This document shows, piece after piece, positions 17,866 through 27,294 of a stretch of 64,000 bases of DNA. The notes below the pieces were generated by a model. The model did no database searches. It saw only the letters and a program-made list of their open reading frames with translations, and was not told where the DNA came from. The stretch lies in the NCBI GenBank assembly GCA_016177705.1, contig JACOUT010000013.1, forward strand, positions 264,224-328,223. Reading direction: 5' to 3'. Numbering within the stretch: position 1 is the first letter of the stretch; each line of letters begins with the position of its first letter. The DNA comes from Deltaproteobacteria bacterium. GTDB taxonomy: Bacteria; Myxococcota; UBA727; VGSZ01. The position numbers and the translations under genes are program-made.

Positions 17866-18302
17866 GGTGCTGCCCTCGTGCTCTTTCTCGACGACACCAA
17901 CTTCTCGATGCCAGAAACCAGCTCCTCGAAGGGCGTGCCCACCGGGAACACGGCGGCGACCCCGAGCGCCAACAGCGGCTCGCGATCGTGCTCGGGGATG
18001 ACGCCGCCGACGACGACCGGTAGGTGCGCCAGGCCGCGCGCCCTGAGCGCCTCAAGCGCGCTCTTGGCGAGCGGCAGGTGCGCGCCCGACATGATTGAGA
18101 GCCCGACCACGTCGACGCCCTCGATCTGGGCGCGCTCGGCGATCTGCTCCGGCGAGCGCTTGAGGCCCGAGTAGCTCACGTCCATGCCCGCCTCGGCGAG
18201 CGCTCGTCCAACCAGCTTGGCGCCGACGTCGTGGCCGTCGAGGCCGGGCTTGGCGATCAGGACCTTGATGGGAGACGGTCGATTGGTGTTGGGTGCGGTC
18301 AT
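17862..18302 (-). CDS. Cobalamin-binding subunit of acyl-CoA mutase
   Basis: This 146-aa B12-binding domain protein has the base-off/His-on signature GLDGHDVGAK (DxHxxG), the second loop GLSIMSGAH and the third VVVGGVIPEHD. It pairs with the mutase barrel encoded immediately downstream, overlapping by 4 nt. The ATG at 18302 overlaps the acyl-CoA dehydrogenase stop; an open frame upstream of this ATG lies inside that gene and lacks homology. Length matches stand-alone mutase small subunits (about 130-150 aa). Confidence 0.93.
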   Translation of the reverse strand: MTAPNTNRPSPIKVLIAKPGLDGHDVGAKLVGRALAEAGMDVSYSGLKRSPEQIAERAQIEGVDVVGLSIMSGAHLPLAKSALEALRARGLAHLPVVVGGVIPEHDREPLLALGVAAVFPVGTPFEELVSGIEKLVSSRKSTRAAP

Positions 18303-19414
18303 CGCAACATCCCTCGCGCAATGTTGGTCATCAGGATCTCGGAGGTGCCGCCGCCGATCAGCGTGAAGCGCGCGTCGCGCAGGTAGCGCTCGACGTCGTA
18401 GTCGGTGGCGTAGCCGTAGGAGGCGAGGATGCGCGTCGCGTGATCGCACACGCGCACCGCAGCCTCCGAGGCGAACAGCTTGGCCATGGCGGCCTCGTCG
18501 GCGTTCTCGAGCTTGTCGTCGCTGCGGCGCGCCGCCCAGTGCACGAGCTGCCGCGCGGCCTCGAGCTCGGTGCGCATCTGGGCGAGGTGGAGCTGGATGG
18601 CTTGGAACTCGCCGATGGGCTTGCCGAACTGCACGCGCTCCTTGGCGTACTTGACGGCGTCATCCAGCGCGGCGCGCGCCACGCCCAGCGCAAGCGCGCC
18701 CGTCATCACGCGGATCTCGGCGAGGATCTCGCGTAGCGCGGCCATGCCCGTGCCCGGCGGGCCGAGCATGAGCGCGGGGGTGGCGTCGAGCGCCAGCTCC
18801 GAGGTGAGCGAGCCCCGCACCCCCATCTTGTCGATGGCGCGGCCGATGGAGAGGCCGGCTGCGCCGCGCTCGACCAGGAAGACCGACAGCTCCTTGTCAC
18901 CGGTGCGCGCGAGCACGGTGAACACCTCGGCCACCGGCGCCGACGTCACCCAGGTCTTCTGCCCGGTCAGGATCCAGCCATCGCCCTTCTTCTCAGCGCG
19001 CGTCTTCAACGAGAACAGGTCGCTGCCGGCTCCTGGCTCGGTCATGCAGATGCCGGCGACAGCCTCGCCCGAGAACACGCGCGGCAACAGGCGCCGACGC
19101 TGCTCACCCTCGAGGTGGCGGTGGAGGAAGAAGCTCCCCATCAGCGACTGCATGGTGCAGGTGGCCGCGAGCGACAGGCTGCCCCAGGCCAGCTCTTCCA
19201 CGGCGAGCACGTACGAGAGCACGTCGGCGCCGGCACCCTCGGGCTCCGGGTAGCGCATGGAGAAGAAGCCGGTCTTGCCCACCTCGAGGAACAGCTCGCG
19301 ATCGAAGCTGTGCTCCTCGTCGATCGCGCGCGCGCGCGGCCGAATGGCGCGCGCCGCCAGGTCGTGGAAGGCGCGCCGCACCTCGATCTGCTCGGGGGAA
19401 AGGCCGCCGCTCAC
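18299..19414 (-). CDS. Acyl-CoA dehydrogenase
   Basis: This 371-aa FAD-dependent dehydrogenase has the family motifs ICMTEPGAGSDL and WILTGQKTWVTSA (FAD/substrate), RVQFGKPIGEFQAIQ, and the C-terminal IGGGTSEILMTNIARGMLR. In the last motif Glu of TSEI occupies the place of the catalytic base of medium-chain-type enzymes (usually GTNEI). It would introduce a 2,3-double bond into an acyl-CoA within the operon pathway. It overlaps hyuB and the B12-subunit gene by 4 nt each. No electron-transfer flavoprotein genes occur in the window. Confidence 0.9.
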   Translation of the reverse strand: MSGGLSPEQIEVRRAFHDLAARAIRPRARAIDEEHSFDRELFLEVGKTGFFSMRYPEPEGAGADVLSYVLAVEELAWGSLSLAATCTMQSLMGSFFLHRHLEGEQRRRLLPRVFSGEAVAGICMTEPGAGSDLFSLKTRAEKKGDGWILTGQKTWVTSAPVAEVFTVLARTGDKELSVFLVERGAAGLSIGRAIDKMGVRGSLTSELALDATPALMLGPPGTGMAALREILAEIRVMTGALALGVARAALDDAVKYAKERVQFGKPIGEFQAIQLHLAQMRTELEAARQLVHWAARRSDDKLENADEAAMAKLFASEAAVRVCDHATRILASYGYATDYDVERYLRDARFTLIGGGTSEILMTNIARGMLR

Positions 19415-21165
19415 GAGCGCTTGCCCCTGAGGCGCGCGGTCTCGTCCTCGTTCACCTCGAGCTGGTCGTCGAGCGCCACGCCGTAGACCTCGAGCGCCGC
19501 ACCGCGGGAGATGACGCCGTTTCGCACCTCGTCACGCACCTTGGCCGCGTGCCGCTCGCGCGCATCGCCCCAGCCGCCGCCACCGCCCGCGATCTGGAGG
19601 TACTCGGTGCCGGTGGGCACGCCCTTGATGATGTCCTTGGTGCGCGGCACCACCGTGCGCCCGTCGGGCATGCGCAGCTCGATGGTGTTGAGCGTGCCGC
19701 CCTTGCCTCCCTGCAGACCAAATGCGGGCTCGATGTCGCCGTCGCCGAAGGTGACGATCTGGGTGCCCTCGCCGCCCACGCGGTAGCGCGTGCGCACGCC
19801 GAGGCCGCCGCGGAACTTGCCGGCGCCCGCCGAGTCGCAAAGCAGCTCGTGCTCGAGCAAGAGGTGCGGCGTCTGTTGCTCGAACATCTCGTAGTCCTGG
19901 TCGAGCACGCCGCCCGACGCGTCGATCATGCCGATGTGGTCGTAGCCGTCGCAGGTGGGCATGGCGCCCGAGCCGCCTTTGAGCCCCATGAACATGATGT
20001 CGACGTAGGGCTCGCCCTTCCGGGTGTCGGTGCCGGTCGACAACGAGCACAAGAGCTGGTTCCAGCCCGCGCCCACGCGGTCGGGGATGACCGGCGCGAG
20101 CGCGCGGATGATGGCGTCGGCGTTGTTCGGGCACAGGTGGTTGCCGTAGGTCGTTGCCGCCGGGAAGGCCGCGTTCAGGATGGTGCCTTCGGGGATGATG
20201 ATCTCGATCGGCTCGATCATCCCCTCGTTGTGCGGGATGTCGGGGTTCACCATCTGCAGGAAGGTGAGCACCGTGGCCGAGGCGCTCGAGGTGTAGGTGC
20301 CGTTGACGAAGGCGTTGGTCTGCTTGTCGGTGCCGGCGTAGTCGAACGTGATGTGCTCGCCGTCGACGGTGATGGTGACCTTGATCTTGTACTTCGAGCC
20401 GACGTTCTTGCCGTCGTAGTAGGCCCAGGCCTCGCCCGTGTAGCTGCCGTTCGGGATGGCGCGGATCTCGGCTTGCATGAGCTTCTTGGCCGCGTCGAAC
20501 AGCGCCAGCTTGTGCGCCTCGAAGACCTCGAGGCCGTACTTCTCGATCAGCGCCTGCAAGCGGCGCTCGCCCACGGTGCAGGCGCCGATCTCGGCCTGCA
20601 TGTCGGCCTCGACGATGTCGAGCCGGATGTTGGCGAAGATGAGATCCCACACGTCCTTGCGCACCTGGCCGCGCTCGACGACCTTGACGGCGGGGATGCG
20701 CAGCGCCTCCTGCCAGATCTCGGTGGCGTCGGGGTTGTAGCCGCCGCGCACGTTGCCGCCGATGTCGGCCATGTGGCCCTTGGTGGCCGACCAGGCGACC
20801 AGCTTGTCGCCGAAGAAGATGGGCTTGAAGGCGGCGACGTCGTTGTTCTGGTTGCCGAGCGAGAACACGTCGTTGTGGAAGAACACGTCGCCCGGGAAGA
20901 TGTTGCCCTTGAACTTCTGCGCGATGTGCTTGCACACCGGCGCCAAGGAGAACGACAGGATGGGCAGGTTCTCGGTTTGCTCGAGCATCCGCCCTTCAGC
21001 GTCGTACAGGCCGGTGACGTAGTCGCGCGCCTCGCACAGGATGGGTGAGCGCGTGGTGCGCTCCATCGAGACGCTCATCTCCTCGGTGATGGCCTTGAGC
21101 GCGCGACCGAGGATGGCGACCAGGACTTTGTCGACGTTGTCGCCGCTCTTGGTGGTTGCGGTCAT
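19411..21165 (-). CDS. hyuB: Hydantoinase B / oxoprolinase / acetone-carboxylase alpha-like subunit
   Basis: This 584-aa HyuB-family protein has characteristic blocks: VSMERTTRSPILCEARDYV, GDVFFHNDVFSLGNQNNDV, GGNVRGGYNPDATEIWQEAL and a Gly-rich C-terminus (LQIAGGGGGWGDARER). With HyuA it forms an ATP-dependent enzyme that opens hydantoin or 5-oxoproline-like amide rings or carboxylates ketones (acetone/acetophenone carboxylase). Family alone cannot separate these activities. The gene starts 3 bp after hyuA stops and overlaps the acyl-CoA dehydrogenase by 4 nt. Confidence 0.87.
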   Translation of the reverse strand: MTATTKSGDNVDKVLVAILGRALKAITEEMSVSMERTTRSPILCEARDYVTGLYDAEGRMLEQTENLPILSFSLAPVCKHIAQKFKGNIFPGDVFFHNDVFSLGNQNNDVAAFKPIFFGDKLVAWSATKGHMADIGGNVRGGYNPDATEIWQEALRIPAVKVVERGQVRKDVWDLIFANIRLDIVEADMQAEIGACTVGERRLQALIEKYGLEVFEAHKLALFDAAKKLMQAEIRAIPNGSYTGEAWAYYDGKNVGSKYKIKVTITVDGEHITFDYAGTDKQTNAFVNGTYTSSASATVLTFLQMVNPDIPHNEGMIEPIEIIIPEGTILNAAFPAATTYGNHLCPNNADAIIRALAPVIPDRVGAGWNQLLCSLSTGTDTRKGEPYVDIMFMGLKGGSGAMPTCDGYDHIGMIDASGGVLDQDYEMFEQQTPHLLLEHELLCDSAGAGKFRGGLGVRTRYRVGGEGTQIVTFGDGDIEPAFGLQGGKGGTLNTIELRMPDGRTVVPRTKDIIKGVPTGTEYLQIAGGGGGWGDARERHAAKVRDEVRNGVISRGAALEVYGVALDDQLEVNEDETARLRGKRS

Positions 21166-21168
21166 GGC

Positions 21169-23253
21169 TCAGCCCTCCCTGACGGCGTTGCGCGTCAGGC
21201 GCGCGCTGCCGAGCGAGTCGATGGTGGCGGTGAAGGAACGCGTGACCACGATGGTGGTATCGACGCGCTCGATGAGCGCGGGCCCGGCGATGACGTCGCC
21301 GGCCAACAGCTTCGACGCCTGATAGATGGGCGTCAGCTCGTAGTCGTTGTCCTCGGGCACGAACGCGCGCCGCGCACCGACGAGCGCGCGCTTGACCTCG
21401 CCGCTGGCGGGCGGCACGCGCGGCAGCGTCGGCTTGTCGGTGGCGCCGACGGCCTTGAGGCGCACCGTGATCAGCTCGATGTCGGTGCCCTCCTTCTCGA
21501 GGTCGTAGCCGAACAGCCGGTTGTGCTCGGCGTGGAAGGCGCGCTTGGCCGCGGCGAGGTCACCCTTGGCGACGTCCTCGCGCGACAGCGACACCGTGAC
21601 CTCGTGGTACTGCTTGAGGTAGCGCAGGTCGAAGGCGGGCTCGAGGCGACGCTTGCCCGGCTCCACGCCCTCGGCCTGCAGTTGCGCCTCCGCTTCGACC
21701 GTCAGCTCGGCGAGCAGGGCGTTCAGCTCCTTGAAGTCGAGCGCCGAGAAGCGGCGCAGGCAGGAGCGGGCGAAGTCGTGGCGCAGGTCCGACAGCACCA
21801 TGCCGGTCGCACACAGCACCGACGCCGTGGGCGGCACGACCACGCTGGCGATCTCGAGCTCGTCGGCGATCATGCACGCGTGCAACGGCCCGGCGCCGCC
21901 GGCGACGACGAGCGGCAACCCACGGGGATCGATGCCGCGACGCACCGTCACCTCGCGCACGCCGTGCGCCATGTTGGCGTTGACCACGCGATACATGCCG
22001 GCCGCCGCCTGCTCGAGCGTGAGCCCGAGCGGCTTGGCCACGCGTTCGGTGATGGCGCGGCGCGCCGCCTCGACGTCGAGCGTGAGGCGGCCGCCGGCGA
22101 ACGAGCTGGGATCGAGGTAGCCGAGCACGACGTTGGCGTCGGTGACGCACGGGCGCTCGCCGCCCCGTCCATAGCAGGCGGGCCCCGGCATGGCGCCCGC
22201 GGACTCGGGGCCCATGCGCAACAGGCCGCCCTCGTCGATCCACGCGACGCTGCCGCCGCCGGCGCCGATGGTGGTGATCTCGAGCATGGGCAGCGCGATG
22301 CGCAGGCGATCGATGTCGCCCTCGTTGCGCATGGCCGCCTCACCGCCGCGCACCAGCGAGGCGTCGAAGCTGGTGCCACCCATGTCGACGACCACGCAGT
22401 CGCCGTTGCCCATGTCCTGCGTGTAGGCGGCCGCCGCCGCCGGCGCGCCGGCCGGGCCGCTCAGAAGCGTCGCCGCCGGCCGCCCCATCGTCACCGACGG
22501 CAGCGCCACGCCGCCCGAGGACTGCATGATGAGCAGCACGCCACCGAAGCCGAACTCCGCGAGCCGCGTGGTCAGGCGATCGAGGTAGCTCTTGAGGATG
22601 GGCCCGACGTAGGCGTTCATCACCGTGGTCGAGATGCGGTTGTAGAAGCGCACCGTCGGCAGCACCTCGGAGGAGATGCTGAGGAACGCCTCGGGCATGG
22701 CCGCGCGCACAACCTCGGCCGCCGCGCGCTCGTGCGCCGGGTTGGCGAAGGAATTCATGAAGCACACGGCGACGGCCCCGACGCCCTGCTGCCTCATCGT
22801 CGCCACGCCGCGCTTGACGTCGTCGAGATCGAGCGTCGTCAGCTCCTTGCCGTCGCGATCGAGCCGGCCTTTGACGGGCAGGCGCAATGCGCGCGGCACC
22901 AGCGGCGTCACGTTCTGGTAGCGGTTGTCGTACTGCGCCTCGCGGATGCCGCGGCGCATCTCGAGCGCGTCGCGCACGCCCTCGGTGGTGAAGAGGCCGG
23001 TCTTGGCGCCGCCGCGCACCAGCGTGGCGTTGGTGGTTACCGTGGTGCCGTGCACGATGGTGCCGATCGCCTTCGCGAAGGCGCCATGCTCCATGCCGAC
23101 CCGGTCGGCGAGCGCGCGCAGGCCGTCGACGAGGCCGATGGACGGATCGGCCGGCGTCGAGAGCGTCTTGTGCGTCTCGATGCGGCCGTCGGACGACCAG
23201 AGGAACAGGTCGGTGAAGGTGTCACCGACGTCAATGCCGAGCTTGAAGGCCAT
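21169..23253 (-). CDS. hyuA: Hydantoinase A / oxoprolinase / acetone-carboxylase beta-like subunit
   Basis: This 694-aa HyuA-family ATPase has an actin-like nucleotide fold. The N-terminal phosphate loop reads GIDVGDTFTDLF, where the family usually has DVGGTFTD, so one loop Gly is Asp. The later motifs HGTTVTTNATLVRGGAKTGL, SGPAGAPAAAAAY, VVDMGGTSFDASLV and AGGAGPLHACMIADEL are normal. It would phosphorylate the substrate or bicarbonate for HyuB. I chose the ATG at 23253, where homology begins; it overlaps iorB by 23 bp. The loop substitution may alter ATP use and is worth checking. Confidence 0.87.
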   Translation of the reverse strand: MAFKLGIDVGDTFTDLFLWSSDGRIETHKTLSTPADPSIGLVDGLRALADRVGMEHGAFAKAIGTIVHGTTVTTNATLVRGGAKTGLFTTEGVRDALEMRRGIREAQYDNRYQNVTPLVPRALRLPVKGRLDRDGKELTTLDLDDVKRGVATMRQQGVGAVAVCFMNSFANPAHERAAAEVVRAAMPEAFLSISSEVLPTVRFYNRISTTVMNAYVGPILKSYLDRLTTRLAEFGFGGVLLIMQSSGGVALPSVTMGRPAATLLSGPAGAPAAAAAYTQDMGNGDCVVVDMGGTSFDASLVRGGEAAMRNEGDIDRLRIALPMLEITTIGAGGGSVAWIDEGGLLRMGPESAGAMPGPACYGRGGERPCVTDANVVLGYLDPSSFAGGRLTLDVEAARRAITERVAKPLGLTLEQAAAGMYRVVNANMAHGVREVTVRRGIDPRGLPLVVAGGAGPLHACMIADELEIASVVVPPTASVLCATGMVLSDLRHDFARSCLRRFSALDFKELNALLAELTVEAEAQLQAEGVEPGKRRLEPAFDLRYLKQYHEVTVSLSREDVAKGDLAAAKRAFHAEHNRLFGYDLEKEGTDIELITVRLKAVGATDKPTLPRVPPASGEVKRALVGARRAFVPEDNDYELTPIYQASKLLAGDVIAGPALIERVDTTIVVTRSFTATIDSLGSARLTRNAVREG

Positions 23254-23866
23254 CGCGGGTTCCCTGTGCGGTGGTGCAGTCGAGAAAGGTGGCCTCGGCG
23301 CCGAGCGCGAAGGCGCGCTTCGCGTCGCTCGAGGAGCCGAGCGCGTCGAGGAGAACGCCGCTCGGCATTCCAAGTGCAAGGTAGGCGGGCTGGCGAGACA
23401 GAGCCCCCAGCATGGCGACGCCGACCGCGCGCGCCATGCCGAGCGGCTCGAGCGCGCCCGAGAGGTTGGCGGTCAGCACGCGGCCGGCGCGGGCGGCGAT
23501 TCGCCCAAGCAGCTCGGCCTGCTCGGGGTAGCCGTGTCCCTGCCGGGTGCGCTCGTAGGGCACGACGGCATGCGCGTTGACCAGCACCGTGGTGTTGGCG
23601 CCGAAGCAGTCGGCCGCGCGCGCGGCCTCGAGCGGCTCGAGCGCGACCACGAGGTCAGGCGCGCCGTCGAGCAGCGCCGCCTCGGCTGCGCCCACGATGA
23701 CGAAGCTCGAGACGCTGCCGCCGCGCTGCGACATGCCGTGGAGCTGGCCGATGTTGACGCGCTTGCCGGCGGCGAACAGCGCGCGCCCGAACAGCTCGGC
23801 GGCCCGCAACACGCCTTGGCCACCGACGCCGCAGAACAGCACTTGCAGCTCGGCGACCCCGCTCAT
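23231..23866 (-). CDS. iorB: Indolepyruvate:ferredoxin oxidoreductase beta subunit-like
   Basis: This 211-aa protein has the gamma-domain of 2-oxoacid:ferredoxin oxidoreductases: VLFCGVGGQGVLRAAELFGRAL near the N-terminus and VNIGQLHGMSQRGGSVSSFV, both diagnostic. With the adjacent IorA-type protein it should oxidise an aryl or branched 2-oxoacid to the acyl-CoA and reduce ferredoxin. The ATG at 23866 overlaps the stop of the large fusion gene by 4 nt. Confidence 0.9.
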   Translation of the reverse strand: MSGVAELQVLFCGVGGQGVLRAAELFGRALFAAGKRVNIGQLHGMSQRGGSVSSFVIVGAAEAALLDGAPDLVVALEPLEAARAADCFGANTTVLVNAHAVVPYERTRQGHGYPEQAELLGRIAARAGRVLTANLSGALEPLGMARAVGVAMLGALSRQPAYLALGMPSGVLLDALGSSSDAKRAFALGAEATFLDCTTAQGTRDGLQARH

Positions 23867-26800
23867 TGGATAGCCCCGTTGGTGCACGTCGACACGCACA
23901 GCCGACAGTCGATGCACAGCGCCCGGTCGATGTGAATGCCGCCCTCGACGTAGAAGGCCGGGCAGCCGACCACCTCGATGCACACCGAGCAGTTGCCGCA
24001 TTTGCCGCACACCAGGCAACGCTCGGCCTCGCGGCGCGCCGCGACCTCGTCGATGGGCGCGACGACCTCGACGAAGCTGCTGGTGCGCGCACCCGCGGCC
24101 ATCTCGGCAGGCCGCACGCGTGGCTTGCGGTCGACGCGCTTGGCGGCGAACGGCGTCGCGGGCGCGGGCAGCCGCGGCGGGGGCGGCCGGCGATTGGCCT
24201 CCACCTCGCCGCGAAGCGCGCGATCGATGCCCCAGGCCGCGCGCCGACCGGAGGCGACGGCGGTGGTGACCGTGCGCGCGGCCTCGACCAGGTCACCGGC
24301 GGCGAACACGCGCGGGTGCGAGGTGGCGCCACCGTCGTCGACCGCGAGCGTCCCACCGGCGCCGCGCGCCAGTTCGACGCCGTCGAGCACGGTCAGGTCC
24401 GGCGCCTGCCCGATGGCGACAATGATCTGATCGATGTCGAGCGCGGTCTCGCCGCCCGGCACGGTTCGGTACGCGCCGGCATCGGTGCGCGTGGGGTCGG
24501 CGCGCTCGACCGTCGCCGTCACGACGCGCGGCCCCTCGCAGCGCAGCACGCGCCGTCCGGCCGCGAGCACCACGCCCTCTTCCTCGGCCTCGTGGATCTC
24601 GCTCGCGATCGCCGGCATCGCCGCGCGCGACTCGAGGCAGGCGATGGTCACCTGCGTGGCGCCTCGCCGCACCGCGGTGCGCGCGGCGTCGATGGCGGAG
24701 TTGCCGCCGCCGACGACGAGCACACGCCGCCCCGCGCCGGTGCCGTCCACCGCGGCGGCGCTCGCGAGGTAGGCGAGCGCGTCGACCACCTTGACGACGT
24801 AGGCGCCGGGGATCTCCAGGGCGATCGGGCGCGCGGCGCCGAGCGCCAGCACCACACCCTGGTGCTCGGCGAGCAACGCGGTGAGCGACAGGTCGCGCCC
24901 GAGCGCGCGCCCGAGGTGCAGCTCGACGCCGCTGTCGGTGACGCGCGCGACGTCGCGTGCCAGCGCCGCCTTGGGCAGCCGGTACTCGGGGATGCCGAAG
25001 CGCAACAAGCCGCCCGCCTCGGCGCGCGCGTCGAACAGCGACACGCGGTAGCCGCGCGCGCGCAGGTCGCTCGCCGCCGCCAGGCCCGCGGGTCCAGCGC
25101 CGACGACGGCGACACGCCGGCCGTGATCGGCGTCGGTCGCCCTCGCGGGGACGTCGGCCGGGTGGCGGTTCGCCCAGTCGACCACGAAGCGCTTGAGGTC
25201 GTTGATGGCCACCGGCTCGTCGGTGGCGGCGCGCACGCATGCCGTCTCGCACGGACGATCGCACACGCGGCACACCGACTCCGGCAAGGGCAGCCCGTCG
25301 AGGATCAGCTCGAGCGCATCGGCGTACTGACCGGCGGCGATGTGCGTCACGTAGCCTTGGACGCACAGGAACAAGGGGCACTTGCCCGCGCACGGCGCCA
25401 CGTCGGGGCGCACGAGCGGTGGGTCGTTGTTCGCCTCGAGCGCGCGCGCCCGCGCCATCGAGCGCTCGAAGGGCTGCATCACGGGCTGATGGCAGCGGTG
25501 GCCGAGCGCTTGTCGGCCGCAGGTGCGGCACGTCTGGTTGTCGACCTGGGTGCGCGCCGCATGCGGCTCGGGCGGCGCCTCGACGACCGGCGGGTTCTCG
25601 ATGCCCTCGCGCTGCAGGAACACGGGGCACGGTCGCTCGAGGATGAGCACGCACGGGCCCTTGCCGTCGCGCGCGCGCTCGAAGGCCGCGTGGGTTGGCG
25701 CCGACTGCCAGGGGTCGACGCGCTCGACGTGGTTGACGCCGAGGGCGCGCACGATGGTGGCGATGTCGACGCGCCGGCGCACGCGCGCGTCGCCGTGGCC
25801 ACCGCTCTTGCCGGCGCCGATCTGCACGAGCGGGCTCTCCTGAAAGCCCGTCATCGCCGTGACGTCGTTGTCGAGCACCACGGTGACGACGTCCGCGTCC
25901 TCCTTCACCACGTCGAGCAGCGCCGGCATCCCCGAGTGGAAGAAGGTCGAGTCGCCGAGGAAGGCGACGGTGCGCTGCTTGGTCATGCGCGCCACGCCGG
26001 CGGCCATGGCGATGCCCGAGCCCATCGACAAGAGCGCGTCGCCCGCGTTGAAGGGCGGCGAGGCGCCGAGCGTGTAGCAGCCGATGTCGTTGAACATCAG
26101 CGCGTCGTCGCCGAACACCGCCTTGACGGCAACGAACGCGTTTCGGTGCGGGCAGCCCGAGCACAGGATGGGCGGGCGCGAGGGCAACGGGGGCGCTGCG
26201 CTCGCGGCGGGCGCGTCCGTGACCGTGCGCGGCAGGTCGAAGGCGCCCTCGACGGCGCGCAGCACCGCTTCGCGCGACAGCTCGCCGTGGCGCTGCACGT
26301 GGCCGGTGCGCTGCCCGCGGATGCGTACCGGCAGCGCGTGCACCGACGCCAGGCTGCGCAGCGCGTCCTCGAGGAAGGGCGACAGCTCCTCGACGACGAG
26401 CAGCTCGTCGAGCCCGCGCAACTCCTCCACCAGCCACGGCGCGGGCAGCGGGTACACCGCCGCGACGCGCAGCAGCGCGACGCCGGCAGGGCCATCCCGC
26501 AGCACGTCGGCGACGAGCGCGGCGGCGGCGCCCGACGAGAGCACCGCGCGCCTGCCCTGCCCGACGCGCGTGAAGGTGCTGCCGTCCTCGAGGATCTTGC
26601 GGCGCGCCTGCTCGAGGCGCAGCTCGATGTCGCCGCGCAGGCGCCGGGCGTTGACCGGCACCGGCAACAAGCGCGCCGGGTCGCGCACGAAGCCGCGCAC
26701 CTCGGGGGGACGCCTCGTGCCCAGCCGCACCGGCGCGCGCGCATGGCAGACGCGCGTGGTCGGGCGCAGCAGCACCGGCAGCTTGCACGCTTCCGAAAGC

Positions 26801-27288
26801 TCGAAAGCGAAGCGCGTCAGGCGCAGCGCCTCGTCGGGCGTCGAGGGATCGAGCGCCGGCAGGTGCAGCATGTCGGCCAGGTGGCGCTGGTCCTGTTCGT
26901 TCGGGCTGGTGTGGCAGCCGGGGTCGCCGGCGCTGACGATGACCATGCCCGCGCCCACGCCCATGTACGGGATGGTGCTGAGCGGATCGCCGGCAGAGGA
27001 GAGGCCGAGGTGCTTCATCGCGACGATGGAGCGCGCGCCCGCCAGCGAGGCCGCGTAGGCCAGCTCCACCGCGATCTTCTCGTTGACCGCGTACTGAAAA
27101 CCGAGCCCCACGGCGTCGGCGAGCGCGGCGAAGCCGTCCGTCACCTCGGAGGAGGGCGTGCCCGGGTAGCCGGTGGCGAAGGCGACGCCCGCCTCGAGCG
27201 CACCGCGCACGATGGCCTCGTTGCCGAGCAGGAGCGCCTCGCCGCCGTCGGCGAGCAGGGCGCTCTCGGCGCGAAGAGGGCGCGACAC
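23863..27288 (-). CDS. iorA: IorA - glutamate-synthase-small-subunit - ferredoxin fusion
   Basis: This 1141-aa fusion has three modules. (1) Residues 1 to about 570 are an indolepyruvate:ferredoxin oxidoreductase alpha subunit: TGYPGTPSSEV, GLSSAGDPLSTIPYMG, SGCPHR (377-382) and the thiamine-diphosphate motif GDSTFFHSG to DNDVTAMTG (445-481). (2) Residues about 580-1020 are GltD-like: a Cys-rich N-terminal segment (Cys 633, 637, 673, 676, 680, 684), then VAVVGAGPAGLAAA at 726 (FAD) and VLVVGGGNSAIDAA at 856 (NAD(P)). (3) Residues 1091-1135 are a ferredoxin end with CLVCGKCGNC and CIDCRLCVSTC. It could pass electrons from 2-oxoacid oxidation to NAD(P)+ inside one chain. The GTG start lies 6 bp after the preceding stop. 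Confidence 0.9.
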   Translation of the reverse strand: MSRPLRAESALLADGGEALLLGNEAIVRGALEAGVAFATGYPGTPSSEVTDGFAALADAVGLGFQYAVNEKIAVELAYAASLAGARSIVAMKHLGLSSAGDPLSTIPYMGVGAGMVIVSAGDPGCHTSPNEQDQRHLADMLHLPALDPSTPDEALRLTRFAFELSEACKLPVLLRPTTRVCHARAPVRLGTRRPPEVRGFVRDPARLLPVPVNARRLRGDIELRLEQARRKILEDGSTFTRVGQGRRAVLSSGAAAALVADVLRDGPAGVALLRVAAVYPLPAPWLVEELRGLDELLVVEELSPFLEDALRSLASVHALPVRIRGQRTGHVQRHGELSREAVLRAVEGAFDLPRTVTDAPAASAAPPLPSRPPILCSGCPHRNAFVAVKAVFGDDALMFNDIGCYTLGASPPFNAGDALLSMGSGIAMAAGVARMTKQRTVAFLGDSTFFHSGMPALLDVVKEDADVVTVVLDNDVTAMTGFQESPLVQIGAGKSGGHGDARVRRRVDIATIVRALGVNHVERVDPWQSAPTHAAFERARDGKGPCVLILERPCPVFLQREGIENPPVVEAPPEPHAARTQVDNQTCRTCGRQALGHRCHQPVMQPFERSMARARALEANNDPPLVRPDVAPCAGKCPLFLCVQGYVTHIAAGQYADALELILDGLPLPESVCRVCDRPCETACVRAATDEPVAINDLKRFVVDWANRHPADVPARATDADHGRRVAVVGAGPAGLAAASDLRARGYRVSLFDARAEAGGLLRFGIPEYRLPKAALARDVARVTDSGVELHLGRALGRDLSLTALLAEHQGVVLALGAARPIALEIPGAYVVKVVDALAYLASAAAVDGTGAGRRVLVVGGGNSAIDAARTAVRRGATQVTIACLESRAAMPAIASEIHEAEEEGVVLAAGRRVLRCEGPRVVTATVERADPTRTDAGAYRTVPGGETALDIDQIIVAIGQAPDLTVLDGVELARGAGGTLAVDDGGATSHPRVFAAGDLVEAARTVTTAVASGRRAAWGIDRALRGEVEANRRPPPPRLPAPATPFAAKRVDRKPRVRPAEMAAGARTSSFVEVVAPIDEVAARREAERCLVCGKCGNCSVCIEVVGCPAFYVEGGIHIDRALCIDCRLCVSTCTNGAIQ

Positions 27289-27294
27289 GGCGCG

